Below are positions 18,055 to 26,522 of a DNA stretch of 64,000 nt, in pieces. The position numbers and the translations under genes were made by a program. Each line of letters begins with the position of its first letter. Within the stretch, counting starts at the first letter, position 1. The DNA is from Pseudoteredinibacter isoporae. GTDB taxonomy: Bacteria > Pseudomonadota > Gammaproteobacteria > Pseudomonadales > Cellvibrionaceae. Location: positions 62,001 through 126,000 of the forward strand of contig NZ_JAAONY010000002.1 in NCBI RefSeq assembly GCF_011602085.1. The letters run 5' to 3'. The notes under the pieces were generated by a model that saw nothing but the letters and a program-made list of their open reading frames with translations, did no database searches and had not been told where the DNA came from.

Positions 18055-20415
18055 CTAGTAGCGATAGCTCATGCTGATGTAAATGGATTCTTCGGGTTCT
18101 GAAATAATGTCGGCAAAATCGGCACTGCTGTCTTTGCTGCCAGAAAAGCTCATGCTCAGCTCAATACGCAAATCTTCCCTCCAACTGTAAAACAAAGCAG
18201 CACCGTAAGCTTGAAAGCGTGCCCAGCTGTCGGTTTGATTATTCAATGCATTCAGTTCGCCATAGGAAGCTTCAGCAAACAAAGCCACCGACAAATCGTG
18301 GTCTTCCCCCAAGCTGCCAAACAGTGAACTGACATTGCTCAATAACTGCAGATTGCCGTAAACGGTTTTATCGCCCGTAAAGTCAGCCGTTTTGAAGGCT
18401 TTGACCGCATAAGGGCCACCCAGTGGCTGGCGCTCAAAGGTTGGCAATAACTCTGAAGAGTGAATGGCTTGAAACTTGGCATTCAAACGTAAGGGCTGAC
18501 CAAACAAATTTACGGGTAGCAAAAATAGGGTGTCGCTGTTCAAACTGATCTTGTCGTAATCTTTTTCGGTGACGCCTTGATTAATATCGGTCTGATTTCC
18601 CGAAAAATAGCTCAAACGCCAATCCGTCAGGGCGCGCAAAGAAGACATCAAGTAGTCAAAACGGATATCAAACTGGGCCCCTTTTACCTCGGTTTCCAAA
18701 CCGTCGACGACGGATTTATCACCCAACTGCAAAGTGACGGTGGTATCGGATGTTTTCTTGATGGCAGCAAGGGATATGCTCAGATTCAAATCCTTGGATC
18801 TGAGCCAACGATAGTCAAACGCGAGGCTGGCCGTGCTCAAATCACCTTGAGACAAAGCCGTATTAGCACCCTGCCCACCTATAGCTTCGTATTGTGTTTG
18901 CTCATAGGACACAGACACATCGGCTTTCAAGCCCCAGAACGGGTAACGATATTTCGCAAAACCATAACTGGTATTGCTTGGAGACGAAGCCTGCAATAAA
19001 CCGATATTTATTGAATCGCCGTGTCCGGTCAGGTTATACCAATCCAGTCCTGCAAGTACTCGATATTCGCCTGTCGCTTCGGAGCCATAATTATCCGAGC
19101 GCACCTGTAGCTGCCAATCCTCTTCTTCAAGGCCAAGATTCAATCGAGTCTGACCGTTTTCTTCCCCGGGCTCAAAAAAGCCTGCCTGCACACTCAAGCC
19201 TGGAATATCGTTAATTCGAAAATAGGCAGAAGACAAATCGCTGCTCACCGGCTGCATCAGGTAATTCTGGAAGGCTGGAATCAGCACGTCTTCTTTATAA
19301 TCAGTTTCTTCAATGTTCCGGAAGTGAATCTCGGACAAAATACCGCTGGCAACCGCGAGCTCGACAACACCATCCGCGGCACGAAAATCCTGCTGGGGGA
19401 TGTATACTTTTGCCAGTAAATAACCTTGGGCACGAATGAAGTCTTGCAGGCTCTCTGAGATATCACGCAAGTCAGAAAAACTCATGGCATGTTGCTGGCG
19501 CAACTGCTCAAGAGATGCGGCAATCAATTGATTGTCTTCAGCGGTATAACGCTGCCCGGCACTGGAAGATACAAAGGCACGATTCAACTCAATAGCGACC
19601 AACGCCAGATCGAATGGGTCAAAACCCTCGCGCCCGTCGTTCTGGTACTGGGTTTTTCCTTCACTTTGCTGACTAACAAAGTTGCTGATATTGCTCTTCT
19701 CAACATCAAATCCTGTGGACGCTTCGTCATAATTAATATTGACTTGGTTAACCCATAACAACTGAGGTCGTGCTTCATCGAGGCAATTTACCCAGTTGGC
19801 TCTCAAGCTGATCTGCAACTCATCATCTATCTGATAAAGACACGTGAAGTTGCGCCCAGACAGGCGAGAAAGATTTCTCTTGATCAACTCACGCGGTTGA
19901 AAGTTGATCGAGGTCAGATACGCTTCCGGGCTGGCGTTGTCCTGATTTTCACGGAGCTCATACAACAAATTAAATAAAGCGCCGTATTGAATTTCATTCA
20001 GAGAAACATCTTCGATACTGATGGGAGCGCCAATGTCCAACTCCGGCATCAACAGGCGCAGATAACGCGCCAAGGGAGTCAAGGCTTCAGGTGCATAGCG
20101 AGGGCCGGAAAGAAAACTTTGTTCCTGATCATTCAGTGCTTTCTGCAGCTGCATGGCCTGGGTTTGCCACCAAGCTTCATCGAATTGCACCAGCAGATTA
20201 TTACCCTGGGCATCGGCTTTGCTGAACAGCTCCTTTCGGCTGTCCTCATCATCCATATATTCAGGCAATAAAAGCGTATAGTGCTCGCCAAACAACTGAA
20301 CATCGATGTTTTTTGCCAATGCGGAATGTACAGGCAACAGAAAACAAGCAACTGTGGAGACACTCCACAATGACAAGCGGGAAAAAACAGAGCACATTTT
20401 TGTCAGCGAATTCAT
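18055..20415 (-). CDS. Two-partner secretion transporter (TpsB, ShlB/FhaC family) with long N-terminal extension
   Basis: This 786-residue protein begins with a Sec signal ending near residue 34 (HSALA). About 270 residues of unassigned sequence come next. A POTRA domain is visible at about 315-365 (RDISESLQDFIRAQGYLLAKV through the LAVASGILSEIHF strand), then a shorter second POTRA region and a 16-strand-type barrel from about 437 (RSDNYGSEATGEYRV) to the C-terminal SYRY. Usual TpsB proteins are 550-600 residues, so the extra length is all N-terminal. The conserved loop-6 motif VRGY/F is replaced by VKAF at 671-674, after the usual GGPY. The gene overlaps the kinase stop by ATGA and ends 28 bases before the tpsA start, so kinase, transporter and exoprotein form one translation-coupled unit. 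Its role is outer-membrane export of the adjacent TpsA. Confidence 0.92.
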   Translation of the reverse strand: MNSLTKMCSVFSRLSLWSVSTVACFLLPVHSALAKNIDVQLFGEHYTLLLPEYMDDEDSRKELFSKADAQGNNLLVQFDEAWWQTQAMQLQKALNDQEQSFLSGPRYAPEALTPLARYLRLLMPELDIGAPISIEDVSLNEIQYGALFNLLYELRENQDNASPEAYLTSINFQPRELIKRNLSRLSGRNFTCLYQIDDELQISLRANWVNCLDEARPQLLWVNQVNINYDEASTGFDVEKSNISNFVSQQSEGKTQYQNDGREGFDPFDLALVAIELNRAFVSSSAGQRYTAEDNQLIAASLEQLRQQHAMSFSDLRDISESLQDFIRAQGYLLAKVYIPQQDFRAADGVVELAVASGILSEIHFRNIEETDYKEDVLIPAFQNYLMQPVSSDLSSAYFRINDIPGLSVQAGFFEPGEENGQTRLNLGLEEEDWQLQVRSDNYGSEATGEYRVLAGLDWYNLTGHGDSINIGLLQASSPSNTSYGFAKYRYPFWGLKADVSVSYEQTQYEAIGGQGANTALSQGDLSTASLAFDYRWLRSKDLNLSISLAAIKKTSDTTVTLQLGDKSVVDGLETEVKGAQFDIRFDYLMSSLRALTDWRLSYFSGNQTDINQGVTEKDYDKISLNSDTLFLLPVNLFGQPLRLNAKFQAIHSSELLPTFERQPLGGPYAVKAFKTADFTGDKTVYGNLQLLSNVSSLFGSLGEDHDLSVALFAEASYGELNALNNQTDSWARFQAYGAALFYSWREDLRIELSMSFSGSKDSSADFADIISEPEESIYISMSYRY

Positions 20416-23387
20416 GGCAGCAGCTTCACAACCCGGAATCCGGAACGGGCGTCACCGCCTGTTGAGATCGGGTTTAAAGAATCCAGATTGCAAGATTCCA
20501 TTGCCACCGCATGGGAGCCGCCAGCAGCTCTCAGGCCGTCAGGATGGAGCACCACCTCCTGGGCATTCCCAACATGGTTCACCATGCCCCAACGGTTACC
20601 GGCACCCATATCAACCGGCAAGAGGCTGTCACCTTTACGAATCCCCCGTGAATTGAGGGTGCAATTTCGACCGGAATCGAGAGGTGACTGATTGGCCGCC
20701 GCGGCTTTGTACCATTGTTTGTAACTGGGCAATTGATATTCAAAGCCGGTTTCTGAACTGAGCCACTGGGCGTAGCTTCTAAACAGATCAATCGAACGAC
20801 CGGTTACCGGAATATTGCCTGAATTACTGCTCGGAGAACAAAGCTGACTCTGGGCACAGAAATCATTAAATTCGGATTCGCTGATTTCGTATTTGCTGAT
20901 GGCGTAAGCCTGCTCACCCGGGCTGTTTGGTATCACCAGTAACTCCGGCCCACGAAATTCATCGTTTTCCAAGAATCGATCGCGGCAACTATAACGCTGC
21001 CCTCTTCCTGCAAATGAGGTTTTACAGCTGTTCCAGGGATAAATCTCCATCGACTCAAACAATACTGCTGAAGTCGGAAAAAGTTGGCTGGCCAGGAGCG
21101 CTTTATCTTTGGCATCCTGGGTTTTACCGTAACCATAAACGCGAATGCAGCTGGAGATGTCAGACATCGAGTTCTGCTGCAACTGCTGGATTTCGTTTTG
21201 GAACACCGGGTAACGATTGGCCACGCGGGTAAACTCGCCAGCCAAGCGCTCAAGGTCCAATTTAAATACACCACCACGGCCTTCGCGCAACAGACCGGAT
21301 TGGCATTGTTGAACGGTTTCTCTAAGGCTTGCCACTTCAACTTCAAAAGCATCTCGTAAACGTTGGCGCTCGGCCGCCAGGCGAGCAGCTTCCCGAGCCT
21401 GGGCCAAACGTTCTTGTTCAGCCTGATACGCAGAGATCTGTCGTTCAATGTGGCCATCGACTTGGGACAGCTGTACAGAGTTCGGGTTTAGCTCACGTGC
21501 CCTTTGGGACAAGCGCTGAGCTTCGGAAAAACGGTTTTCATCGGCGGCATCAATAGCACCCGCCAGATAAGCATCACTGAGGGTGAAGTTATAGGTCCGA
21601 GCCCAGTTGGCCAGGGTCTGCTTAGCTTGTTGACGTTTTAAATCCTGATCATTGAGCATCTGCTGAAAATCATCGCGGGCTGCCAACGGATGTTTTCCGG
21701 CATCCACTTTCCATTCATCGCTTTCGTAAACCTCCAGCAACTCATCCATAATCACCGCTGTCTGGCGTTGCCAGAGGGCACCGGTGTCAAAACTTAAATT
21801 GCGTTGATCCAGCAGCTCCTGAAGCTCACCCGCTTCTTCCGTAAGAGTGCCGAAATCGCTGGACAGTTTTGTGCCAAATTCCTGCACTTGTCTCTGGGTT
21901 GCCATTTCCCGTTGCTGCTCAGCCTGACGAGCCGCCAGAGCCTGCTTTTCAATCTCCAGCTGTTTTTCTTTTTCCTGGGATTGATAGGCGCGATAGCCCG
22001 CAAACGCCAACAACAAAGACGCGGCAACAGCCGCTAAAGCAACCGGCCTGCGCCAGGGGTTAACAATGGGGACAAATTCATTCAGAAATTCATCAACAGT
22101 AGTAAAGCGATTCACCCGCTTTAATGCCAAGCTGCGACGCAGTGCTTTCCACTGACGACGATTAAGCTGCGGCAAGCGCTTGGGCTTCATGCGCTCGATG
22201 GCAACTTGATCAGCAGGTTTTTTGCCGAATGGATGTTTGCCACTCAGCAATTCATAAACAATGCAACCCAGTGCGTACACATCGCAACTCGGCAGCGGCT
22301 CTTCGCCCAGCAACATTTCCAAACTGGCGTAGGCTGGCGTTAAGGCGCCCAAACTGTTCGGATCAAAAACGGTTTTATCATCACGCTGGTCAGTTTCGAC
22401 ACTCGAAACCGCTCGGGCAATACCAAAATCAATAACCTTGGCAACATCACCATCACAAAGAAAAACATTACCCGGCTTAAAATCCGCGTGGGTGATTCTG
22501 TGGCGATGTGCATGTGCCAATGCTTCACCCATCTGGCGGGTCAACGGCAAAATTTGCTCAAGCGGCAAACCTTCCGGGTTGAGTTTAATGACCTCTTCCA
22601 GAGAGGCCCCCGACAGTAACTCCATGGTCATGTAGACCATGTCACCATCGCGGTCGAAATCGAAAACCTGAACAATATTTGGATGTGCCAGCGTTTGCGA
22701 TTTGCGCGCTTCACGCTGTAGGGAAATAAACGCAGAGGGGTGATTTTTAAAATTCTCGTTGAGAACTTTAACCGCTACCCAGGGGTCGCGATCTTTTGCC
22801 TCAACCTTACGTAAATCTTTTGCTTTATAAACCGCGCCCATGCCCCCGGAGCCCAGCAGGGATTCCAGCACAAACCGGTCTTTAATAACGGTACGGCCCT
22901 CTTCATCGAGTTGGCCGGTTTGTAATTGTTCCGGCGACAAGGCGCCTGCAACAGTAACGTTTTCACCTTGCAATTGAGTGGCGCTGTCGTGCAATAATTC
23001 GGTAGCGTTTACCGAACCACCGAGCATGACAGTACGGTCATCACCGGTATCGGCCGGATGAATAAACTGAGTTTTGTCGGACGCTTTGGGATCATCTATT
23101 TCCGCGCTGCCCAGCAGCACGGTTTTATCACTGCCGTCATCGGGCGTAACGGCTTGAGGTGCGGACGTCGAAGCGAATTGCGTCTTATCGGAAGAATCGT
23201 CTTCGGGTTTCTGTTGAGAGTTTTGCGCGGAAGGACGCGCAACCGATTGGATAACGGTTTTGTCGTCGGATTCGGCATTACCTGCATCCCGCAGGGATTT
23301 GCCACTGCCAGGCAGAACGTCTCCACCCGTTAGAGGTTGCTTCTTTTTGCTCACAGTAGTATCTCGACTAACCCCGGTGCACACCAT
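20412..23387 (-). CDS. Membrane Ser/Thr protein kinase with DKT-repeat head and FGE-sulfatase-like tail (PpkA-like)
   Basis: The product is up to 991 residues. An ATG at 23387 opens the frame, but a GTG at 23354 giving MSKKKQ is also plausible, as neither has a strong ribosome site. Residues 40-166 contain six spaced DKT/DRT/GRT motifs (Thr44, 69, 89, 106, 119, 166). The kinase domain has GSGGMG at 179-184, the beta-3 Lys at 207, a catalytic loop HADFKPGN at 300-307 (so not an RD kinase) and DFG at 320-322, with another DKT in the activation segment (Thr339). A membrane segment lies at about 447-466, then a coiled-coil region. The C-terminus is a formylglycine-generating-enzyme-type domain (YQLPSYKQWYKAAAA, GNAQEVV, a late SGFRVV) in the periplasm, probably a ligand-sensing or structural module. 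It overlaps tpsB and follows an FHA gene, matching PpkA-Fha pairs of type VI secretion. Confidence 0.9.
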   Translation of the reverse strand: MVCTGVSRDTTVSKKKQPLTGGDVLPGSGKSLRDAGNAESDDKTVIQSVARPSAQNSQQKPEDDSSDKTQFASTSAPQAVTPDDGSDKTVLLGSAEIDDPKASDKTQFIHPADTGDDRTVMLGGSVNATELLHDSATQLQGENVTVAGALSPEQLQTGQLDEEGRTVIKDRFVLESLLGSGGMGAVYKAKDLRKVEAKDRDPWVAVKVLNENFKNHPSAFISLQREARKSQTLAHPNIVQVFDFDRDGDMVYMTMELLSGASLEEVIKLNPEGLPLEQILPLTRQMGEALAHAHRHRITHADFKPGNVFLCDGDVAKVIDFGIARAVSSVETDQRDDKTVFDPNSLGALTPAYASLEMLLGEEPLPSCDVYALGCIVYELLSGKHPFGKKPADQVAIERMKPKRLPQLNRRQWKALRRSLALKRVNRFTTVDEFLNEFVPIVNPWRRPVALAAVAASLLLAFAGYRAYQSQEKEKQLEIEKQALAARQAEQQREMATQRQVQEFGTKLSSDFGTLTEEAGELQELLDQRNLSFDTGALWQRQTAVIMDELLEVYESDEWKVDAGKHPLAARDDFQQMLNDQDLKRQQAKQTLANWARTYNFTLSDAYLAGAIDAADENRFSEAQRLSQRARELNPNSVQLSQVDGHIERQISAYQAEQERLAQAREAARLAAERQRLRDAFEVEVASLRETVQQCQSGLLREGRGGVFKLDLERLAGEFTRVANRYPVFQNEIQQLQQNSMSDISSCIRVYGYGKTQDAKDKALLASQLFPTSAVLFESMEIYPWNSCKTSFAGRGQRYSCRDRFLENDEFRGPELLVIPNSPGEQAYAISKYEISESEFNDFCAQSQLCSPSSNSGNIPVTGRSIDLFRSYAQWLSSETGFEYQLPSYKQWYKAAAANQSPLDSGRNCTLNSRGIRKGDSLLPVDMGAGNRWGMVNHVGNAQEVVLHPDGLRAAGGSHAVAMESCNLDSLNPISTGGDARSGFRVVKLLP

Positions 23388-23425
23388 GTGCGACCAATTT
23401 GATGGCGGCTAGCCTGATACGAGCA

Positions 23426-24478
23426 CTAATTCACAGTGTTGCCCTGCTTGCGATCCATATTGATGAGTTGAAGCTGCTGTTCATAAGCGGCCGCAAAGTC
23501 TTCAATAAACTGGTCATTTACAGAACTGCGCTGTGCGCCAACCATCTGTTTATAATATTCTTTATACAGATCCCAAGGCTTCTGTTTGCCAGAGAATAAG
23601 CCTTTGGAACTCCCCATTTGGGCGAATTCACTTTCCAACTGATCCGGATGAAAGCGCATCATCATTTGTTGCGAAGCCTGCATCATTGCGGCCATCATTG
23701 CAACCTGATGATCAGCGATATCCTGGAAAGCCTCTTTAATACTGTTCGCCGGGGCCATATAACCTTCCCCGGATTTTGCAAACATCGTTTCCAAGGCTTC
23801 ATCAGCCGATACTGAAAACTTCAAAGCATTGTTATTGGCTGGTTGAATTTGCGTCATTTCCATATGGAGCTGGCTTTTCATATTCCTGCGATTAGCCAAT
23901 ATCACCATAACGCCTTCTACACAGCGTTTAACCACATCACAAATCTCGTCTGAAATGCCATTGAGCTGTTCATCGCTCATTCCTTCAAGGCCGAGTTGTA
24001 ATGCTAATTGGACTGGGTCTTCGCTGGAATTACAATCCCTTACCTGAGGGGGGTGATTGGGAGTCTGAGCGGCCACACCTGGAATGGCTGGCACGGAAAT
24101 ACCCTCGTTGGCAATACTGACAACATTGGATTGAGCTTGGGAGCTGCTCGGCTGTGCACTTAAACTGACTTTAAGCAGATACTCACCGGCACCCAGCATT
24201 TCACCATTATTAATCACGTGTCGACGACCGACACCCAGAGAGGTTGGCGAACCATCAATGAACAGACCGTTGGCCGATTGATCGATAACGGTAAATTGCC
24301 CGTTCTCGTAGGTAATCACCGCGTGATTTGAAGAAACATAACGTTGAGGATCGACCAGCACGATATCGTTGCTGGCACCGCGACCAAAGCGGCAACCCGA
24401 CGCCCAGAATCGAAAGGACTTGCCGAGCATATGCTCGGCCCCGTGGGGGGCTTTCTGAACGGTTAGCGTCAACTCCAT
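23426..24478 (-). CDS. FHA-domain protein of the T6SS TagH/Fha (ImpI) type
   Basis: I place the start at the ATG at 24478 (MELTLTV), which has TGAGG six bases upstream; the frame extends to 24526 but without a ribosome site. The product is 350 residues. An N-terminal FHA domain shows the phosphothreonine-binding pattern: FGRGASNDIVL, then SSNHAVI, then NGLFIDG. After a linker, the C-terminal half (about 215-340) matches the TagH/ImpI family: NNALKFSVSADEALE, a GEGYMAP motif, HQVAMMAAMMQA, FHPDQLE and a closing YEQQL. In type VI secretion these proteins are the phospho-targets of PpkA kinases and trigger assembly. Here there are no T6SS genes within the window; instead a kinase gene follows, 38 or 71 bases downstream depending on the kinase start, and then tpsB and tpsA. 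I infer that it reads the kinase's phosphorylation state for this operon, or serves a T6SS encoded elsewhere. Confidence 0.87.
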   Translation of the reverse strand: MELTLTVQKAPHGAEHMLGKSFRFWASGCRFGRGASNDIVLVDPQRYVSSNHAVITYENGQFTVIDQSANGLFIDGSPTSLGVGRRHVINNGEMLGAGEYLLKVSLSAQPSSSQAQSNVVSIANEGISVPAIPGVAAQTPNHPPQVRDCNSSEDPVQLALQLGLEGMSDEQLNGISDEICDVVKRCVEGVMVILANRRNMKSQLHMEMTQIQPANNNALKFSVSADEALETMFAKSGEGYMAPANSIKEAFQDIADHQVAMMAAMMQASQQMMMRFHPDQLESEFAQMGSSKGLFSGKQKPWDLYKEYYKQMVGAQRSSVNDQFIEDFAAAYEQQLQLINMDRKQGNTVN

Positions 24479-24687
24479 AGCTGGCCTCATTGCGAATGAC
24501 ATGAGTCGCCCAAGTTTACGACCCAATTCCTGTACCTATTTGATGTCAACCTTAACAATTATGTCCTTAGAGATGCAACTTAAAGTAATTTCTTACAATT
24601 GCACACCCTTAAGTATGGCACATCGGCGCCGTAAACATAGCATAAGGCACTGTGACAGGGAAAACTGAGGGATTTAGGCGCCAACTT

Positions 24688-24713
24688 AACGCGTCTCATT
24701 AGCGTTATGAGAC
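24688..24713. promoter_or_regulatory. Overlapping inverted repeats, possible operator
   Basis: GTCTCAT (24693-24699) and ATGAGAC (24707-24713) form a perfect seven-base inverted repeat with a seven-base spacer. Overlapping it, AACGC (24688-24692) pairs with GCGTT (24702-24706). The two pairings exclude each other. The position between divergent operons suits a regulator site; the regulator is unknown. Confidence 0.35.
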
Positions 24714-24801
24714 ATTTGCACGTCACGAGTAGGCAAAGCTGTCGCCTAAAGCAACACCCATCTTTTCTTGCATGGCCAACTCTGGCAATGTCAGCAGAGC
24801 T

Positions 24802-24830
24802 TTGACTACAAACTATCCTGGATGATATGC
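24802..24830 (+). promoter_or_regulatory. Possible sigma-70 promoter of gdhA
   Basis: TTGACT at 24802-24807 is a good -35 element. ATATGC at 24825-24830, 17 bases downstream, is a weak -10. The gene starts about 70 bases further on. Confidence 0.35.
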
Positions 24831-24903
24831 AATGCCCTAGTCAATGCATCGCTCCAGCTAGGCAAAATAAAGAGTAAAAACGAGCTACCCTAAGGAGCCA
24901 CCT

Positions 24904-26271
24904 ATGACGCAACACTCTAGTGCCGTTCAAAGTGAGATCGATGATTTTATGCAGGGTCTGGTGCGCCGAAACCCAGGCGAATCTGATTTCCACCAAGCGG
25001 TGCATGAAGTCGCCGAAACCATTATTCCCTACATTCAAGACAAACCTATTTATAAAGAAGCCCGTGTTCTGGAACGTATGACAGAACCCGACCGTATTGT
25101 CAGCTTTCGTGTGTGTTGGGAAGATGACAGCGGTAATGTGCGAGTCAACCGGGGCTACCGGGTGCAGTGCAACAACGCCATCGGGCCCTACAAAGGCGGA
25201 TTGCGTTTTCATCATGACGTTACCCTCTCCACTCTAAAGTTTCTGGCCTTTGAACAGACTTTTAAAAACAGCTTAACCGGTCTGCCGATGGGCGGCGGTA
25301 AGGGGGGCTCCGATTTTAACCCCAAGGGGAAATCAGATCGCGAAGTGATGCGTTTCTGTCAGGCCTTTATGACCCAGCTGTTCCGCCACATTGGCGCCGA
25401 CACTGACGTACCCGCCGGAGACATTGGCGTCGGTGCCCGGGAAATTGGCTATATGTTTGGTCAGCATAAACGCCTGACCAATGAGTTTACCGGTATTCTG
25501 ACGGGCAAAGGTCTCGAATACGGCGGCAGCCTGGTTCGTACCGAAGCAACGGGCTTTGGCGCGGTTTACATGCTTGAAGATATGCTCAAGGTTCGCAGTC
25601 AATCCATCGAAGGCAAAACGGCCGTGGTATCCGGTTCGGGTAACGTTGCCACCTATGCCAGTAAAAAGCTGATTGAACTGGGAGCAAAAGTTGTCACCCT
25701 GTCGGATTCTTCCGGATTCATTCACGACCCCGAGGGCATTGATGAAGACAAACTCGCTTACGTTCTGGATTTGAAGAATGTAAAACGCGGCAGAATTTCG
25801 GAATACGTTAGCGAGTATCCCCAAGCCAGCTTTCATGCCGGCGAACGCCCCTGGCATGTGCCTTGTGATTTGGCATTTCCCTGCGCAACACAAAATGAAC
25901 TGCATGAAGAAGATGCACTGGCATTAGTTAAAAACGGCTGTATTGCAGTCTCTGAAGGTGCCAACATGCCTACCACCGCAGGTGGTGTTGAAGTCTTCCA
26001 GAAAGCGCGCATCATGTATGCACCGAGTAAGGCAGCCAATGCCGGCGGCGTTGCTGTATCGGGTTTGGAAATGAGCCAGAACTCGGCACGGATCTCCTGG
26101 GACGAAACCAATCTCAATCGCCAGCTTCGAAACATCATGCAGACGATTCACGATAACTGTCTCGAATTTGGTCAAGATCCCGGTGACGATTACATCGACT
26201 ACGTTCGCGGCGCAAATATTGCCGGTTTCAACAAGGTCGCTAACGCCATGATTGCTTACGGTGTGATTTAA
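24904..26271 (+). CDS. gdhA: NADP-type glutamate dehydrogenase
   Basis: This cytoplasmic enzyme makes glutamate from 2-oxoglutarate and ammonia using NADPH. The 455-residue length is that of the hexameric bacterial GdhA family. Substrate and catalytic segments are present: RVQCNNAIGPYKGGLRFH, the lysine-bearing GLPMGGGKGGSDFNPKGKS, and PAGDIGVGAREIGYMFGQ. The nucleotide-binding GSGNVA lies in the second half, and GANMPTT follows. The start has AAGGAG six bases upstream. It is a single-gene unit with its own upstream region and is followed by a hairpin terminator. NADP rather than NAD preference is inferred from family membership. Confidence 0.96.
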   Translation: MTQHSSAVQSEIDDFMQGLVRRNPGESDFHQAVHEVAETIIPYIQDKPIYKEARVLERMTEPDRIVSFRVCWEDDSGNVRVNRGYRVQCNNAIGPYKGGLRFHHDVTLSTLKFLAFEQTFKNSLTGLPMGGGKGGSDFNPKGKSDREVMRFCQAFMTQLFRHIGADTDVPAGDIGVGAREIGYMFGQHKRLTNEFTGILTGKGLEYGGSLVRTEATGFGAVYMLEDMLKVRSQSIEGKTAVVSGSGNVATYASKKLIELGAKVVTLSDSSGFIHDPEGIDEDKLAYVLDLKNVKRGRISEYVSEYPQASFHAGERPWHVPCDLAFPCATQNELHEEDALALVKNGCIAVSEGANMPTTAGGVEVFQKARIMYAPSKAANAGGVAVSGLEMSQNSARISWDETNLNRQLRNIMQTIHDNCLEFGQDPGDDYIDYVRGANIAGFNKVANAMIAYGVI

Positions 26272-26308
26272 ACAAGCTGAATAAAACTTGATCACTTCTT
26301 TTGGTCCC

Positions 26309-26343
26309 GGGGCCGACGCTGACAACAGTGCGGCCCCTTCCCT
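26309..26343 (+). terminator. Probable terminator after gdhA
   Basis: GGGGCCG at 26309-26315 pairs with CGGCCCC at 26331-26337. The stem continues inward as CGCTG/CAGTG with one G-T pair and a bulged A, around an ACAA loop. A mixed T/C stretch follows rather than a clean T run, so efficiency is uncertain. Confidence 0.5.
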
Positions 26344-26522
26344 TCAGCGCCAACAATTCCCAGCTCCCATTGCCAAAAATAGCCATGCTTACAAGCGGTA
26401 ATCTCAGGTAATATTATGGTACGCTAGCAGCAATTACACTGTTAAACCCTTGATTGCCAAAGATTGTTTGTAATCAAGCCAGAATTTCCAAGCCACCAAC
26501 CAGCATAAAAGCAAATACCGGC

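Larger units (their letters stand above)
24479..24903. other. Divergent intergenic region between the FHA/TPS operon and gdhA
   Basis: These 425 bases contain no gene. They should hold the promoter of the minus-strand FHA-kinase-TPS operon and, near 24800, that of gdhA. Interlocking inverted repeats sit at 24688-24713. Confidence 0.6.
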
